Below, one piece after another: positions 1 through 9,337 of a DNA stretch of 64,000 bases (position 1 is the first letter of the stretch; the number at the start of each line of letters is the position of its first letter). Under the pieces are notes generated by a model. That model saw only the letters and a program-made list of their open reading frames with translations. It searched no databases and was not told the DNA's origin. A program made the translations under genes and the position numbers. The DNA comes from Pseudomonas sp. GD03858 (GTDB lineage Bacteria > Pseudomonadota > Gammaproteobacteria > Pseudomonadales > Pseudomonadaceae). Location of the stretch: positions 1-64,000 of the forward strand of contig NZ_JAOCDM010000019.1 in NCBI RefSeq assembly GCF_029840925.1, read 5' to 3'.

Positions 1-12
1 ATGAACATATCT

Positions 13-45
13 TGAGTTCATCTCAAATTTAATGAGTTTGTCTCA
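13..45. promoter_or_regulatory. Tandem MetR-like palindromes upstream of metE
   Basis: Two 13-bp inverted repeats of the form TGAG-N5-CTCA lie at 13-25 and 33-45, exactly 20 bp apart, so on the same face of the helix. The form is close to the enterobacterial MetR box TGAANNTNNTTCA. Their place about 60-90 bp before metE suggests binding by MetR, a LysR-type activator. The metR gene itself is not in the window and the assignment is inference. Confidence 0.55.
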
Positions 46-102
46 CCTTTCCCGTCCCCCCAGAATTCCCTCATTCACGTTTAAGGATCGAGGGACGACA
101 AC

Positions 103-2406
103 ATGGCACTGGCACACAACCTGGGTTTTCCACGCATCGGCCGCGACCGTGAGCTGAAGAAAGCCCAGGAGGCCTTCTGGAAGGGCGAGCTGGACGAAGC
201 CGGCCTGCGTGCCGTGGGTCGTGGCCTGCGCGCCGCGCACTGGCAGGTGCAGAAGGCTGCCGGTATCGAGCTGCTGCCGGTGGGCGACTTCGCCTGGTAC
301 GACCAGGTGCTCACCCATTCGCTGACCTTCGGCGTGATCCCCGAGCGCTTCCGTGCCAAGGACGGTGCCAAGCCGACCCTGCAGACCCTGTTCGCCATGG
401 CCCGGGGCGCCGTGGCGACGGACCGCAGCGATAGCTGCTGCGGCGGCGCCCACGCCCAGGAAATGACCAAGTGGTTCGACACCAACTATCACTACCTGGT
501 CCCCGAATTCACCGCCGACCAGCAGTTCGCCCTGAGCTGGGAGCAGTTGTTCGAGGAAGTCGAAGAAGCCAAGGCCCTCGGCCACGCGGTCAAGCCGGTG
601 GTGATCGGCCCGCTGACCTACCTGTGGCTGGGCAAGACCAAGGGCGCTGATTTCGACAAGCTGGAGCTGCTCGACCGCCTGCTGCCGCTGTATGACCACA
701 TTTTCAATCGCCTGGCCGTGCAAGGCGTGGAGTGGGTGCAGATCGACGAGCCGATCCTCGCCCTGGACCTGCCGCAGGACTGGAAGAACGCCTACGAGCG
801 GGTCTACAACATCCTCCAGCGCGCGCCGCTGAAAAAGCTGGTCGCCACCTATTTCGGTGGCCTGGAAGACAACCTGGGGCTGGCCGCCAACCTGCCGGTC
901 GATGGTTTGCACATCGACCTGGTACGTGCGCCGGAGCAGTACCCGACCATCCTCGATCGCCTGCCGGCCTACAAAGTGCTGTCGTTGGGCGTGGTCAACG
1001 GTCGCAACGTCTGGCGCTGCGATCTGGAGAAGGCGCTGGAGGTGCTGCGCCATGCCCACGAACGCCTGGGTGACCGCCTGTGGGTCGCGCCGTCGTGCTC
1101 GCTGCTGCACAGCCCGGTGGACCTGGCGCGCGAAGACCAGCTCGATGACCAACTGAAAAGCTGGCTGGCCTTCGCCGTGCAGAAGTGCCAGGAAGTGGCG
1201 CTGCTGGCCAAGGCGCTCAACCAGCCCGAAGCGGTCGATGTGGTCGAAGCCCTGGCGCAGAGCCGCGCCGTGCAGCACGGCCGCGCCACCTCGCCGCGTA
1301 TTCACAAACCGGCGGTGCAAGCTCGCGTGGCGGCGATCAAGCTCGCCGACAGCCAGCGCGTCTCGGCCTTCGAGCAGCGCATCGCCAAGCAGCGCGCCAG
1401 GCTGAACCTGCCGGCGTTCCCGACCACCACCATCGGTTCGTTCCCGCAGACCTCGGCGATTCGCCTGGCGCGTCAGGCGTTCAAGCAGGGCAGGTTGACG
1501 GAGGCGGACTACGTCGAGGCCATGCACAGCGAGATCCGCCACGCGGTGCAGATCCAGGAGAACCTGGGCCTGGACGTGCTGGTGCATGGCGAGGCCGAGC
1601 GCAACGACATGGTCGAGTACTTCGCCGAGCAGTTGGACGGCTATGCGTTCACCCGTTTCGGCTGGGTGCAGAGCTATGGTTCGCGCTGCGTGAAGCCGGC
1701 GGTGATTTTTGGCGACCTGAGCCGCCCGAAGGCGATGACCGTGGCGTGGATCGAGTACGCCCAGGGGCTGACCCGCAAGGTCATGAAAGGCATGCTGACG
1801 GGGCCTGTGACCATGCTGATGTGGTCCTTCCCGCGCGAGGACGTGACCCGCGAAGTACAGGCCCGCCAGCTGGCGCTGGCGATCCGCGACGAGGTGGTCG
1901 ACCTGGAAGCGGCGGGCATCAAGATCGTGCAGATCGACGAGGCGGCCTTCCGTGAAGGCTTGCCGCTGCGCCGCAGTGCCTGGCCGCGCTACCTGGAATG
2001 GGCCATCGAGGCGTTTCGCCTGTGCGCCTCGGGCGTGGGTGACGCAACCCAGATCCACACCCACATGTGCTACAGCGAGTTCAACGATGTGATCGAGTCG
2101 ATCGCGGCGATGGATGCCGATGTGATCACTATCGAGACTTCGCGTTCGGACATGGAATTGCTGGAGGCGTTCGAGCGCTTCGACTACCCGAACGAGATCG
2201 GCCCGGGGGTGTACGACATCCACTCGCCGCGGGTGCCGGACAAGGACGAGATGGTCACGCTGCTGCGCAAGGCGGCTCGGCGTATTCCGGCCGAGCGGTT
2301 GTGGGTCAACCCGGATTGCGGGTTGAAGACCCGCGCCTGGCCGGAGACCGAGGCGGCGTTGGTGAACATGGTCGCTGCTGCCCGCGAGCTGCGTGCGAGC
2401 GTCTGA
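103..2406 (+). CDS. metE: Cobalamin-independent methionine synthase MetE
   Basis: Transfers the methyl group of 5-methyltetrahydropteroyl-triglutamate to homocysteine in the last step of methionine synthesis; cytoplasmic and zinc dependent. The 767-residue product has the two-barrel architecture and normal length of the family. The N-terminal substrate region begins [17 protein letters not shown]. The zinc ligands expected from the E. coli enzyme are all present as His654, Cys656 ([10 protein letters not shown]), Glu678 and Cys739 (NPDCGLKTR). The ATG at 103 follows the purine-rich stretch gatcgagggacga. Two MetR-like palindromes lie upstream. The next gene starts 80 bp downstream with no clear terminator between. 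Confidence 0.97.
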   Translation: MALAHNLGFPRIGRDRELKKAQEAFWKGELDEAGLRAVGRGLRAAHWQVQKAAGIELLPVGDFAWYDQVLTHSLTFGVIPERFRAKDGAKPTLQTLFAMARGAVATDRSDSCCGGAHAQEMTKWFDTNYHYLVPEFTADQQFALSWEQLFEEVEEAKALGHAVKPVVIGPLTYLWLGKTKGADFDKLELLDRLLPLYDHIFNRLAVQGVEWVQIDEPILALDLPQDWKNAYERVYNILQRAPLKKLVATYFGGLEDNLGLAANLPVDGLHIDLVRAPEQYPTILDRLPAYKVLSLGVVNGRNVWRCDLEKALEVLRHAHERLGDRLWVAPSCSLLHSPVDLAREDQLDDQLKSWLAFAVQKCQEVALLAKALNQPEAVDVVEALAQSRAVQHGRATSPRIHKPAVQARVAAIKLADSQRVSAFEQRIAKQRARLNLPAFPTTTIGSFPQTSAIRLARQAFKQGRLTEADYVEAMHSEIRHAVQIQENLGLDVLVHGEAERNDMVEYFAEQLDGYAFTRFGWVQSYGSRCVKPAVIFGDLSRPKAMTVAWIEYAQGLTRKVMKGMLTGPVTMLMWSFPREDVTREVQARQLALAIRDEVVDLEAAGIKIVQIDEAAFREGLPLRRSAWPRYLEWAIEAFRLCASGVGDATQIHTHMCYSEFNDVIESIAAMDADVITIETSRSDMELLEAFERFDYPNEIGPGVYDIHSPRVPDKDEMVTLLRKAARRIPAERLWVNPDCGLKTRAWPETEAALVNMVAAARELRASV

Positions 2407-2486
2407 TCCTGAAGGGCCCTCTCGCGCATGTTTCCCGCACTTCGGCTAGAGTGCCCGGACACTCCAGCCAAAGCCCCGCCATCGCC

Positions 2487-3005
2487 ATGAAACCCATTCA
2501 CCTCACCCTGATCTGCCACGCCCGCACCGAGGCGCAAAGGGTGGGGCGCTTCGCCCTGGACGACGAACCGCTGCGTGATCCTCCGTTGCTGGCGCCTGAG
2601 CGTTCGGCCCGCTACCTCACGGCACCTGAGCTGCGCACCCGCCAGACCGCCGAGGGGCTGGGAGCGGTGGTCGATGACGGCTTGCGCGACTGCGACCTGG
2701 GTCGCTGGAAAGGCTTGCCGCTCAAGCAACTGGATGACGCAGACCTCCAGGCTTGGTTGGCCGATCCGCAGGCCGCGCCCCACGGTGGTGAGTCGATCGC
2801 CGGCCTGTGTCAGCGTGTCGCCGGTTGGATGGACAGTGCCCTGAGCGAGGGCGAGTGGGTCGCCATCACCCATCCTTTCGTTATCCGTGCGGCGATGTTG
2901 CATGCGCTGGGTGCGCCACTGCAGGCCTTTGAGCGCATCGATGTGCCACCGCTGGCGCGGGTGCGGTTCAGCCATAGTGGCCTGTGGCGGTTGCAGCTGG
3001 GCTGA
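2487..3005 (+). CDS. Histidine phosphatase family protein with altered RHG motif
   Basis: A 172-residue protein of the phosphoglycerate mutase-like fold. The N-terminal strand and catalytic loop read [13 protein letters not shown], so the phosphoryl-accepting histidine (His11) is present but the usual RHG triad is CHA. A second histidine occurs in [10 protein letters not shown], and [14 protein letters not shown] with DCDLGRWKG match the downstream blocks of the family. It may act as a phosphatase on a small phosphorylated metabolite, but the missing arginine and glycine leave activity uncertain. It follows metE on the same strand; no specific function is recognised. Confidence 0.75.
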   Translation: MKPIHLTLICHARTEAQRVGRFALDDEPLRDPPLLAPERSARYLTAPELRTRQTAEGLGAVVDDGLRDCDLGRWKGLPLKQLDDADLQAWLADPQAAPHGGESIAGLCQRVAGWMDSALSEGEWVAITHPFVIRAAMLHALGAPLQAFERIDVPPLARVRFSHSGLWRLQLG

Positions 3006-3052
3006 CGGTATGCCTTTCGAGGTGTTCGCCGCAGCCCTTGCAAGGCCCAGGT

Positions 3053-4006
3053 CTAACGCCGAACCAACGCCGGTACTGCACGGACATAGAGCAGCTCGCT
3101 CACCAACTCCACCAACGTCTGGGTGATCACCGCCGCGGCCGCCAACGCGCGGATCGACTCCGGCAGCGCCAACGCCAACGGCAGCACCACCAGCGAATTG
3201 CGCGTGGCGGCACTAAACGTCACCGCTCGGGCTTCGCCTGTGGACAACCGGAACAGCCGCGCAGCGATCATCCCCAGCAGCGGTGCCAACAGGGCAAAAC
3301 CGACATACACCGGCACCACCGGCAGCAGGTCGTCCAGCCGGCTGGCCACCACGCCGATCTGCGAGCCGATCACCGCGATCAGCACCAGGGCCATGGCCGG
3401 CACTGGCAGCCAGGCCCAGGCGTCGTTCCATTTGGCGACCAGCGTCGAGCGCCGTGCTCCCGCGCTGGTGGCGACCGCCAGCAACAGCGGCAGCACGATC
3501 AGCAGCACGAAGGCCTCGACGAAGGGCGCGATGGAAATCTCGACCTGGCCGCCACCAAGCATCAATGCCAGGTACAGCGGCAACAGCGCCAGTTGCACCA
3601 GCAGGAGTACCGGCGTGGCGGCCAGGGTCAGGCGCGAGTCGCCCTTGCCGATATGGGTGAACACCACCACATAGTCGATGCACGGGGTCAGCAGCACCAG
3701 CAGCGCGCCGACCAGCACCGCCGGATGATCGACCAGCCCGCGGGTGCCGATCCATACCAGCAGCGGCACCAGCACGAAATTGGCCAGCAGCAGCGCGGCC
3801 ATGAAGCGTCGGTTGCCCAGGCCGGCGCGCAGGTCGAGGAAGGGGATCTGCAGGAACATCGCATACATCAGCACGGCGATGGCCGGGGTCACCAGCATCT
3901 CCAGTGACTGGGCCACGCCCGGCGCCAGCAGGCCGACGGCGGCGGCGAGCGCCACGGCGATGAAGTACAGGGGGATCTGGTTGCGTTCGAGCTGCTCTCT
4001 GTCCAC
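3053..4006 (-). CDS. ACR3/bile acid:Na+ symporter-type membrane transporter
   Basis: A 317-residue integral membrane protein with about ten hydrophobic segments. The signature segments [17 protein letters not shown] and [16 protein letters not shown] resemble the conserved helices of the arsenite exporter ACR3 and the related BASS superfamily. It would therefore move an anion or oxyanion across the inner membrane. No arsR or arsC neighbour is visible, so a role in arsenic resistance is not supported by context and the substrate is unknown. It is divergent from the SDR gene at 4083, with a 76-bp spacer that must hold both promoters. Confidence 0.8.
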   Translation of the reverse strand: MDREQLERNQIPLYFIAVALAAAVGLLAPGVAQSLEMLVTPAIAVLMYAMFLQIPFLDLRAGLGNRRFMAALLLANFVLVPLLVWIGTRGLVDHPAVLVGALLVLLTPCIDYVVVFTHIGKGDSRLTLAATPVLLLVQLALLPLYLALMLGGGQVEISIAPFVEAFVLLIVLPLLLAVATSAGARRSTLVAKWNDAWAWLPVPAMALVLIAVIGSQIGVVASRLDDLLPVVPVYVGFALLAPLLGMIAARLFRLSTGEARAVTFSAATRNSLVVLPLALALPESIRALAAAAVITQTLVELVSELLYVRAVPALVRR

Positions 4007-4082
4007 GGGCGTCCTGGCATTTCTGACTGAATTACTGGGTCGGGCAGGGTACTATCTGGCGCAATCCATAGGGAGTGATTCG

Positions 4083-4790
4083 ATGCGAATTCTAGTGGTG
4101 GGTGCGAGCAAGGGATTGGGTAAGGCACTGGTCGAGGGCCTGGGTAACGCGGGCGACACGCTGATCGGCGTGTCGCGTACCCGGCCGGCGTCGTTGCCGA
4201 GCGCGGTGCGCTGGATCGAGGCCGACCTGGGCCAGCCGCGCCAGGCGGCGACGGCGATCCATGAGGCGCTGGCCGACGGCGGATTGGATGTGCTGGTCTA
4301 CAACGTCGGGATCTGGGAGCAACGGGCCTTCGAGGACGACTACGACTTTCTTGGCGATGACGACGGGCAGATCGAGCGCATGGTCGCCACCAACCTCACC
4401 GCGCCGCTGCTGCTGATCAAGCGCCTGCTGCCGCTGCTGCTGCAGAGCGACCGGCCACGGATCATCCTTACCGGCTCCACCTCGGGCCTGGCGGGCAGTG
4501 GTCGCCCGGAAGTCACCTTCGGCGCGAGCAAGTTCGGCCTGCGCGGGATCGCCGAAACCTTGCGCGAAGGGTTTCGCGAGCAGGGCTTGGGCGTGAGCTG
4601 CCTGAACCTTGGCTACCTGAACACCGAGGATGGGCTGGACGTGCCGCTGGCGCAGGCCGAGCAGCGGGGCGAAGGGACGCTGATTCCGCTGCACGATGTG
4701 GTGCAGGTGTGTCGGATGATGCTGAGCCTGTCGTCGGCCAGCTACGTGCGCGACATCACCTTGCCCGCGCTGCGCGACGAGCGTTTCTGA
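4083..4790 (+). CDS. SDR-fold protein lacking the catalytic tyrosine
   Basis: A 235-residue short-chain dehydrogenase/reductase-like protein. The N-terminal nucleotide-binding motif is GASKGLGKAL and the NNAG equivalent is YNVGIWEQ. The serine region is GSTSGLAG, but the usual YxxxK active site reads FxxxK (VTFGASKF, Phe146 and Lys150), so the proton-donating tyrosine is missing. It may be a non-catalytic NAD(P)-binding protein or an atypical reductase. The ATG at 4083 follows the Shine-Dalgarno-like ataggGAGtgattcg. It sits one base upstream of the nucleotidyltransferase-like gene, which suggests a two-gene operon. Confidence 0.8.
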   Translation: MRILVVGASKGLGKALVEGLGNAGDTLIGVSRTRPASLPSAVRWIEADLGQPRQAATAIHEALADGGLDVLVYNVGIWEQRAFEDDYDFLGDDDGQIERMVATNLTAPLLLIKRLLPLLLQSDRPRIILTGSTSGLAGSGRPEVTFGASKFGLRGIAETLREGFREQGLGVSCLNLGYLNTEDGLDVPLAQAEQRGEGTLIPLHDVVQVCRMMLSLSSASYVRDITLPALRDERF

Positions 4791-4791
4791 G

Positions 4792-5334
4792 ATGACCTTC
4801 GAGCAACAGGTCCGAGCGATTATCCACAACGATCCGCTGCGCTGGCGGTTGCTGGCCTGCGTGCGGGAGCTGGCGCTGGCGGATGGCTGGGTTGGCGCAG
4901 GCTTCGTGCGCAATGCCGTGTGGGATCACCTGCATGGTCGGGCGACGACGGCCCCGGGCGGGGATGTGGATGTACTGTGGTTCGATCGCTCGCGCACCGA
5001 CCCGGCAGAAGACCGGCGCCTGGAGGTACGGTTGCAGGGTTATGCGCCACAGGTGCCCTGGTCGGTCAAGAACCAGGCGCGCATGCATCTGCGCAATGGC
5101 CAGGCGCCGTACGCCTCGACCGAGGATGCCATGCGCTATTGGCCGGAGACGGCCACGGCGGTGGCGGTGCGGCGCACGGCGGACGACCGGTGCGAGGTGC
5201 TGGCGCCGTTGGGGCTGGACGATCTGTTTGGCCTGCGGCTGCGCTCCACGCCGGGCAAGGCCGAGGTGATGGCCGCCCGGGCTCGGGACAAGGGTTGGAT
5301 GCAGCGCTGGCCGACGTTGCGTTCGCTCGGTTGA
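4792..5334 (+). CDS. Nucleotidyltransferase family protein
   Basis: A 180-residue protein resembling the COG3575 nucleotidyltransferase-like family. The region GFVRNAVWDHLHGR followed by DVDVLWFD matches the fold's nucleotide-binding and acidic metal-binding segment. Substrate and biological role are unknown. The gene begins one base after the stop of the SDR gene and is probably co-transcribed and translationally coupled with it. A strong hairpin terminator follows three bases after the stop and separates it from the convergent gene downstream. Confidence 0.75.
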   Translation: MTFEQQVRAIIHNDPLRWRLLACVRELALADGWVGAGFVRNAVWDHLHGRATTAPGGDVDVLWFDRSRTDPAEDRRLEVRLQGYAPQVPWSVKNQARMHLRNGQAPYASTEDAMRYWPETATAVAVRRTADDRCEVLAPLGLDDLFGLRLRSTPGKAEVMAARARDKGWMQRWPTLRSLG

Positions 5335-5336
5335 AC

Positions 5337-5364
5337 AAGCCCGGCAGGTGAACCTGCCGGGCTT
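5337..5364. terminator. Bidirectional intrinsic terminator hairpin
   Basis: A perfect 13-bp stem (AAGCCCGGCAGGT paired with ACCTGCCGGGCTT) closes on a two-base centre between convergent genes ending at 5334 and 5376. The runs of T are short, so efficiency is uncertain. Confidence 0.75.
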
Positions 5365-5375
5365 GGTTCGCGGTC

Positions 5376-6263
5376 TCAACTGACCAGGCAGATCGCTCGC
5401 AATGTCGAGCCTGGTTTCACAGGCGTGGTGGTGTCACCGAGCCATTGCTGGGTATCGGTCTTCTGCTGTTTGGCGAACACGTCCCTGACGTTCTCCCAGC
5501 TTTCCACCGACAGCTGGTAGACCGCCTGGGACAAGGTGTAGGACGACTGGAAGGTAATGGTGCCTTTCTTGCTGGTGGCCTTGATGGTGAATTCGCTGGC
5601 ATACAGCATGAAATTCACCGAGCCGGCGATGCCGGTCTGCAGGATGTTCTGGTTGAAGTTGGACTGGCGCTCGGTCTGTTCGGAATAGGACAGCGCCGCG
5701 TTCACCAGGCTGCTCAGGGATTTCTTGATCTGTTCGACGTCCTTGGCCGCCAGGCCGATGAAGCCTTTGACGAACGAATCGATCAGCGCATTGGCGTCAT
5801 GGCTTTTCTGCTGGATCTGCGTTACCTGGGCGGCGAGCAGCGACAGGAAGGGGATCTCGGCGATCTGCTGGGTGAAGGCGATGAAGTGTTCGCGGTCACC
5901 CTTGGCCTTGGGCTTCTGGTCGGTGGGTTGGTCCAGTGGGTTGTATTCGGAGCGCCGGCGGGCGATGTCGATGGCGGTCTGCAGGCCCTCGTAGATGCTG
6001 ACCGGCGCTTTGCCTGGGCTGACGTTCTTGTTGGCATCGTTGGCATAGCTGTCGGTCGCCGAGCCGGCCGCAGGGCTGAAGAACGGGTTGATGGCGTCGG
6101 CGCCGCTGCGCATGGAGCGACCTGTCGCGGTGAGCTGGTGGTGATGATTGTAGTCGTGGGCGAAGATGTTGCCGTGTGGTGTCGTCGACTTCACGCGGGC
6201 CTTTCCTTCCAGCCAGGCATGAGCAACTTCTTTCTCGGACGGGGCGGCTCCTGGAGCGTTCAT
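5376..6263 (-). CDS. Orphan hypothetical protein, 295 aa
   Basis: I do not recognise this protein. No signal peptide or transmembrane helix is evident. Residues 1-120 are polar and look flexible, with histidines in HDYNHHHQLTATG. The remainder is predicted-looking amphipathic helix (IPFLSLLAAQVTQIQQKSHD) followed by a beta-like segment (TIKATSKKGTITFQSSYTL). Its ATG at 6263 has a good ribosome site (AAAGGGATTTGCC). The codons are less GC-rich than those of the neighbours, and the DNA upstream is strongly AT-rich, both consistent with recent acquisition. It could be an exported or virulence-related protein, but nothing seen proves that. Confidence 0.7.
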   Translation of the reverse strand: MNAPGAAPSEKEVAHAWLEGKARVKSTTPHGNIFAHDYNHHHQLTATGRSMRSGADAINPFFSPAAGSATDSYANDANKNVSPGKAPVSIYEGLQTAIDIARRRSEYNPLDQPTDQKPKAKGDREHFIAFTQQIAEIPFLSLLAAQVTQIQQKSHDANALIDSFVKGFIGLAAKDVEQIKKSLSSLVNAALSYSEQTERQSNFNQNILQTGIAGSVNFMLYASEFTIKATSKKGTITFQSSYTLSQAVYQLSVESWENVRDVFAKQQKTDTQQWLGDTTTPVKPGSTLRAICLVS

Positions 6264-6569
6264 GGCAAATCCCTTTAGCAGATTTATTAATAGGGTCTGG
6301 TGCGCTGGAACTTAAGCAGTTCATTGGGCGCCTGACTCAGGCTAGAGGGGAGTTTGAAAGTGTCAAAGTGTCATTTCTAACACTGTAGGAAAGTAGTGGA
6401 GTACATGGAGCCAATCGAATTAAATAAAGATTGGCTTATCGTGAAATGCAGATATTTATGGATGATGAATATTCATTTGAATATGTTTTATTGGTAAACA
6501 TATTCGTTGGATTTTTTAAGTAAATTGCAACTAATGCTTCGGAGAGGTCAGGCGGTCGCTGCCGGACGC
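6264..6569. other. AT-rich spacer with promoter region of the orphan gene
   Basis: About 300 bp without a convincing gene. The part from roughly 6360 to 6540 is far more AT-rich than anything else in the window. It contains a perfect 12-bp palindrome ATGAATATTCAT (6465-6476) and the larger inverted repeat annotated at 6479-6505. It presumably holds the promoter of the orphan gene. Confidence 0.55.
6479..6505. promoter_or_regulatory. AT-rich perfect inverted repeat
   Basis: Arms GAATATGTTT and AAACATATTC (10 bp, perfect) flank a 7-base loop. A run of six T follows at about 6512 on the plus strand. It could be an operator for the orphan gene on the minus strand or a weak plus-strand terminator. 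Confidence 0.4.
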
Positions 6570-6595
6570 TTCGCGGGTGAACCCGCTCCCACAGG
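6570..6595 (+). repeat. P. putida-type REP element
   Basis: The sequence ttcgcgggtgaacccgctcccacagg is a single unit of the REP repeat found many times in this window. A degenerate inverted partner (ggcgggagcgggtt) follows at about 6612. Confidence 0.8.
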
Positions 6596-6638
6596 TTTCG
6601 GTGTCGCCGTGGCGGGAGCGGGTTGGTCGGGGCGTGGA

Positions 6639-7817
6639 TCAGCGCTCGATGGCCAGCGCCACACCCTGGCCACCACCGATGCACAGGGTCGCCAGGCCCT
6701 TCCTGGCATCGCGCTTGATCATCTCGTGCAGCAGGGTCACCAGCACCCGGCAACCGGAGGCGCCGATGGGGTGGCCCAGGGCGATCGCGCCGCCGTTGAC
6801 GTTGACCTTGGACGCATCCCACTCCAGCTGCTTGCCCACCGCCAGGGCCTGGGCGGCGAAGGCTTCGTTGGCTTCGATCAGGTCCAGTTCGCCGAGCTGC
6901 CAGCCAGCCTTGTCCAGGCAGCGCTGGGTCGCCGACACCGGGCCGATGCCCATGATCGCCGGGTCGACGCCGGCACTGGCGTAGGCGGCGATCTTCGCCA
7001 GCACCGGCAGACCGAGGGCCTTGGCCTTGCTGGCGCTCATCAGCAGCACCGCGGCGGCGCCGTCGTTGAGGCTGGAGGCGTTGCCGGCGGTGACACTGCC
7101 GTCCTTCTTGAACGCGGCGCGCAGCTTGCCCAGGGATTCGGCGGTGGTGCCGGGGCGTGGCTGCTCGTCGGTGTCGAACACCAGCGGCTCGCCTTTCTTC
7201 TGCGGGATGTGGATCGGCGTGATCTCATCCTTGAAGCGCCCGGCCTCGATGGCGGCCACGGCCTTGCGCTGGGATTCGGCGGCGAAGGCGTCCTGCTGCT
7301 CGCGGGTCAGGCCGTATTTTTCGACCAGGTTCTCGGCAGTGATGCCCATGTGGTAGTCGTTGAACGCGTCCCACAGGCCGTCGCTGATCATGCTGTCGAT
7401 CAACTGGCCGTGGCCCATGCGCTGGCCGGTACGGGCCGAGGGCATCACGTAGGGCGCCAGGCTCATGCTTTCCTGGCCGCCGGCGATGACCACCTCGGCG
7501 TCGCCGCAGCGGATGGCCTGGGCACCCAGGTGCAGGGCCTTGAGGCCCGAGCCACAGACTTTGTTCAGGGTCAGGGCCGGGACCTCGAAGGGCAGGCCGG
7601 CCTTGACGGCGGCCTGGCGGGCGGGATTCTGGCCGGCGCCGGCGGTGAGCACCTGGCCGAGGATCACTTCGTCGACCTGGGCCGGATCGAGCTGGGTCTG
7701 GGCCAGCAGCTGGCGAATCACGGCGGCGCCCAGCTCGACGGCGGACACGTTGGCCAGTGCCCCCTGGAAACTGCCGATGGCAGTGCGGGTGGCGGCGACG
7801 ATGACGACTTCGTTCAT
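6639..7817 (-). CDS. Acetyl-CoA C-acetyltransferase (thiolase)
   Basis: Condenses two acetyl-CoA to acetoacetyl-CoA or cleaves it in reverse; a cytoplasmic enzyme of the AtoB/PhaA/FadAx class. The 392-residue product has the nucleophilic Cys88 (LNKVCGSG), the His349 block ([14 protein letters not shown]) and the C-terminal Cys379 ([10 protein letters not shown]). I chose the ATG at 7817 because [15 protein letters not shown] is the normal family start and a ribosome site (CCGGAGAACAACA) precedes it. The neighbouring genes are not fatty-acid genes, so whether it serves ketone-body, short-chain fatty acid or polyester metabolism cannot be read from context. Confidence 0.92.
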   Translation of the reverse strand: MNEVVIVAATRTAIGSFQGALANVSAVELGAAVIRQLLAQTQLDPAQVDEVILGQVLTAGAGQNPARQAAVKAGLPFEVPALTLNKVCGSGLKALHLGAQAIRCGDAEVVIAGGQESMSLAPYVMPSARTGQRMGHGQLIDSMISDGLWDAFNDYHMGITAENLVEKYGLTREQQDAFAAESQRKAVAAIEAGRFKDEITPIHIPQKKGEPLVFDTDEQPRPGTTAESLGKLRAAFKKDGSVTAGNASSLNDGAAAVLLMSASKAKALGLPVLAKIAAYASAGVDPAIMGIGPVSATQRCLDKAGWQLGELDLIEANEAFAAQALAVGKQLEWDASKVNVNGGAIALGHPIGASGCRVLVTLLHEMIKRDARKGLATLCIGGGQGVALAIER

Positions 7818-7972
7818 TGTTGTTCTCCGGGATACGAGCGTGATCGGCACAGCATCCCCGCCCCGCGCTCATTTGAGAAGTTTGTTTTTCTTTGCGATTG
7901 ATCGGGTTTGCAAATGAATGGGCATCCCGTGCCGGCCCCACGGCAATAGCGCAAGACTTGAGGTCAGCGCGA

Positions 7973-9337
7973 TCACTGAGGGAGCGGGCTCGCCGCGAAG
8001 CGCACCTTCACGCCGAACCCGCCGCCATCACGGTTGAAGTACTCGAGCCCGCCCCCTAGCTGTTCCACCACCAGCGCCACGATCGCCAGCCCCAGCCCGG
8101 CACCGCCGGGATTGCTGTCGCTGTAGAAGCGATCGCTCAGCCGCGCCAGCTGCTGTGGCGCCACCCCGGGGCCCTGGTCGAGCACCTGCAGGGTCAGCCA
8201 GTCATCGTGCTGGCGCAGTTCGAGGGTGACTTCGCCACCGGGCGGGCTGAAGTGCAAGGCATTGCCGATCAGATTCTGCAGCATCACGGTCACGGCGGTG
8301 GGGTCGGCGTAAAGGTGGCAACTGCCTTGCTCGTCGAGCACCAGGTCGACCTGGCGGCGCAGGGCCAGCGGCGCGAGTTGCGCCAGCTCCTCCCGGGCCA
8401 GGGCATCCAGGCGTACGCGCTGACGGACTTGGGTCAGGGGCTCCAGGCGGGCCATGGTCAGCAGTTGGCTGGCAAGGCGGGTGGCACGGGCCACGCCCTG
8501 TTCGAGAAATACCAGCGCTTCGTCGCGCTCGGCATCGCAGGTGGCACGACGGGCATTGCTGGCATGAATGGCCAGCACCGCCAGCGGCGTGCGCAACTCA
8601 TGGGCGGCGTCGGCGATGAAGCGGCGTTCGCGTTCGAGCAGGCGGGTGAGCTGCTGCAGTTGATGGTTGAGGGCGTTGGCCATGGGGGCCAACTCAGGTG
8701 GGAGCGGTGCGACGGCCAGTGGCTCCAGGCTGTCCACCGGGCGGACGCGCAGGTGCCGGGCCAGGCGCCGCAGCGGTTGCAGGCCCCAGCCTAGCAGCAG
8801 CCAGATGGCCACGGCCAGCAGCGGGATGCCGACCAGCGCGGGAGCCAGGGCCTGATCGGCGATGCGCTGGATCAGGTCCTGGCGCAGGTCGTCGCGCTCG
8901 CCGACCCAGATCAGCAGGCCGCGCTGGCGGTCTTCGAGCAGCACGCCGCACCAGTCCTGGCCCTGGTAGAGCAGGTCATGGATGCCGGGAGCGGGCGGGC
9001 TGTCGAGGTGCGGCGCATCGGCCGAGCGCATCAGCAATTGGCCATCGCTACGCCAGACCATGAAGTCGAGGTTGATCTCGTAGGGGTGGCTGAGAATGTC
9101 CCTGCCGGACTGCTCCATGGCTTGTTCCAGCGCCGCGCGCACGCCTTGCCAGTCCTGCTCCGCCGGCATCTGCCGGAACAGTCCCTGCAGCACCCGCGCG
9201 GCCTGCACCAGCTGGGCGTCGTAGACGTTCTCGATCTCCTCGTGGTTGTCGCGCAGCACGCTGAGCACCAGGCCGAGGCTGCCGAGCAGCACCAGCAGCA
9301 GGGTGGGCAGCAGGATACGTGTGCGGATGGCGGTCAT
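7973..9337 (-). CDS. QseC/PmrB-like sensor histidine kinase
   Basis: A 454-residue inner-membrane sensor kinase. An N-terminal membrane helix (LLPTLLLVLLGSLGLVLSV) leads into a periplasmic domain. A second helix near residue 175 (GIPLLAVAIWLLLGWGL) precedes a HAMP-like region and the dimerisation helix with the phospho-accepting histidine (His246 in DAAHELRTPLAVL). The ATP-binding N box (NLIGNALHFSP) and G boxes (DQGPGVA, GGAGLGLAIV) are intact. Its start overlaps the response-regulator stop by 4 bp, so the two are co-translated. The signal is unknown; relatives sense cations, pH or host signals. Confidence 0.93.
   Translation of the reverse strand: MTAIRTRILLPTLLLVLLGSLGLVLSVLRDNHEEIENVYDAQLVQAARVLQGLFRQMPAEQDWQGVRAALEQAMEQSGRDILSHPYEINLDFMVWRSDGQLLMRSADAPHLDSPPAPGIHDLLYQGQDWCGVLLEDRQRGLLIWVGERDDLRQDLIQRIADQALAPALVGIPLLAVAIWLLLGWGLQPLRRLARHLRVRPVDSLEPLAVAPLPPELAPMANALNHQLQQLTRLLERERRFIADAAHELRTPLAVLAIHASNARRATCDAERDEALVFLEQGVARATRLASQLLTMARLEPLTQVRQRVRLDALAREELAQLAPLALRRQVDLVLDEQGSCHLYADPTAVTVMLQNLIGNALHFSPPGGEVTLELRQHDDWLTLQVLDQGPGVAPQQLARLSDRFYSDSNPGGAGLGLAIVALVVEQLGGGLEYFNRDGGGFGVKVRFAASPLPQ

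Noticed and set aside
43..2223. 726-codon minus-strand frame opposite metE
   Set aside because: Codon-position shadow of a high-GC gene: composition is His/Gln/Arg-rich with no domain, and metE is certain on the other strand.
3053..4006. Naming the transporter arsB/acr3
   Set aside because: Motifs resemble ACR3, but there is no ars gene context, so the substrate is left open.
6436..6822. 128-codon minus-strand frame in the AT-rich spacer
   Set aside because: It is an out-of-frame read of the thiolase end continued through a REP; no ribosome site.
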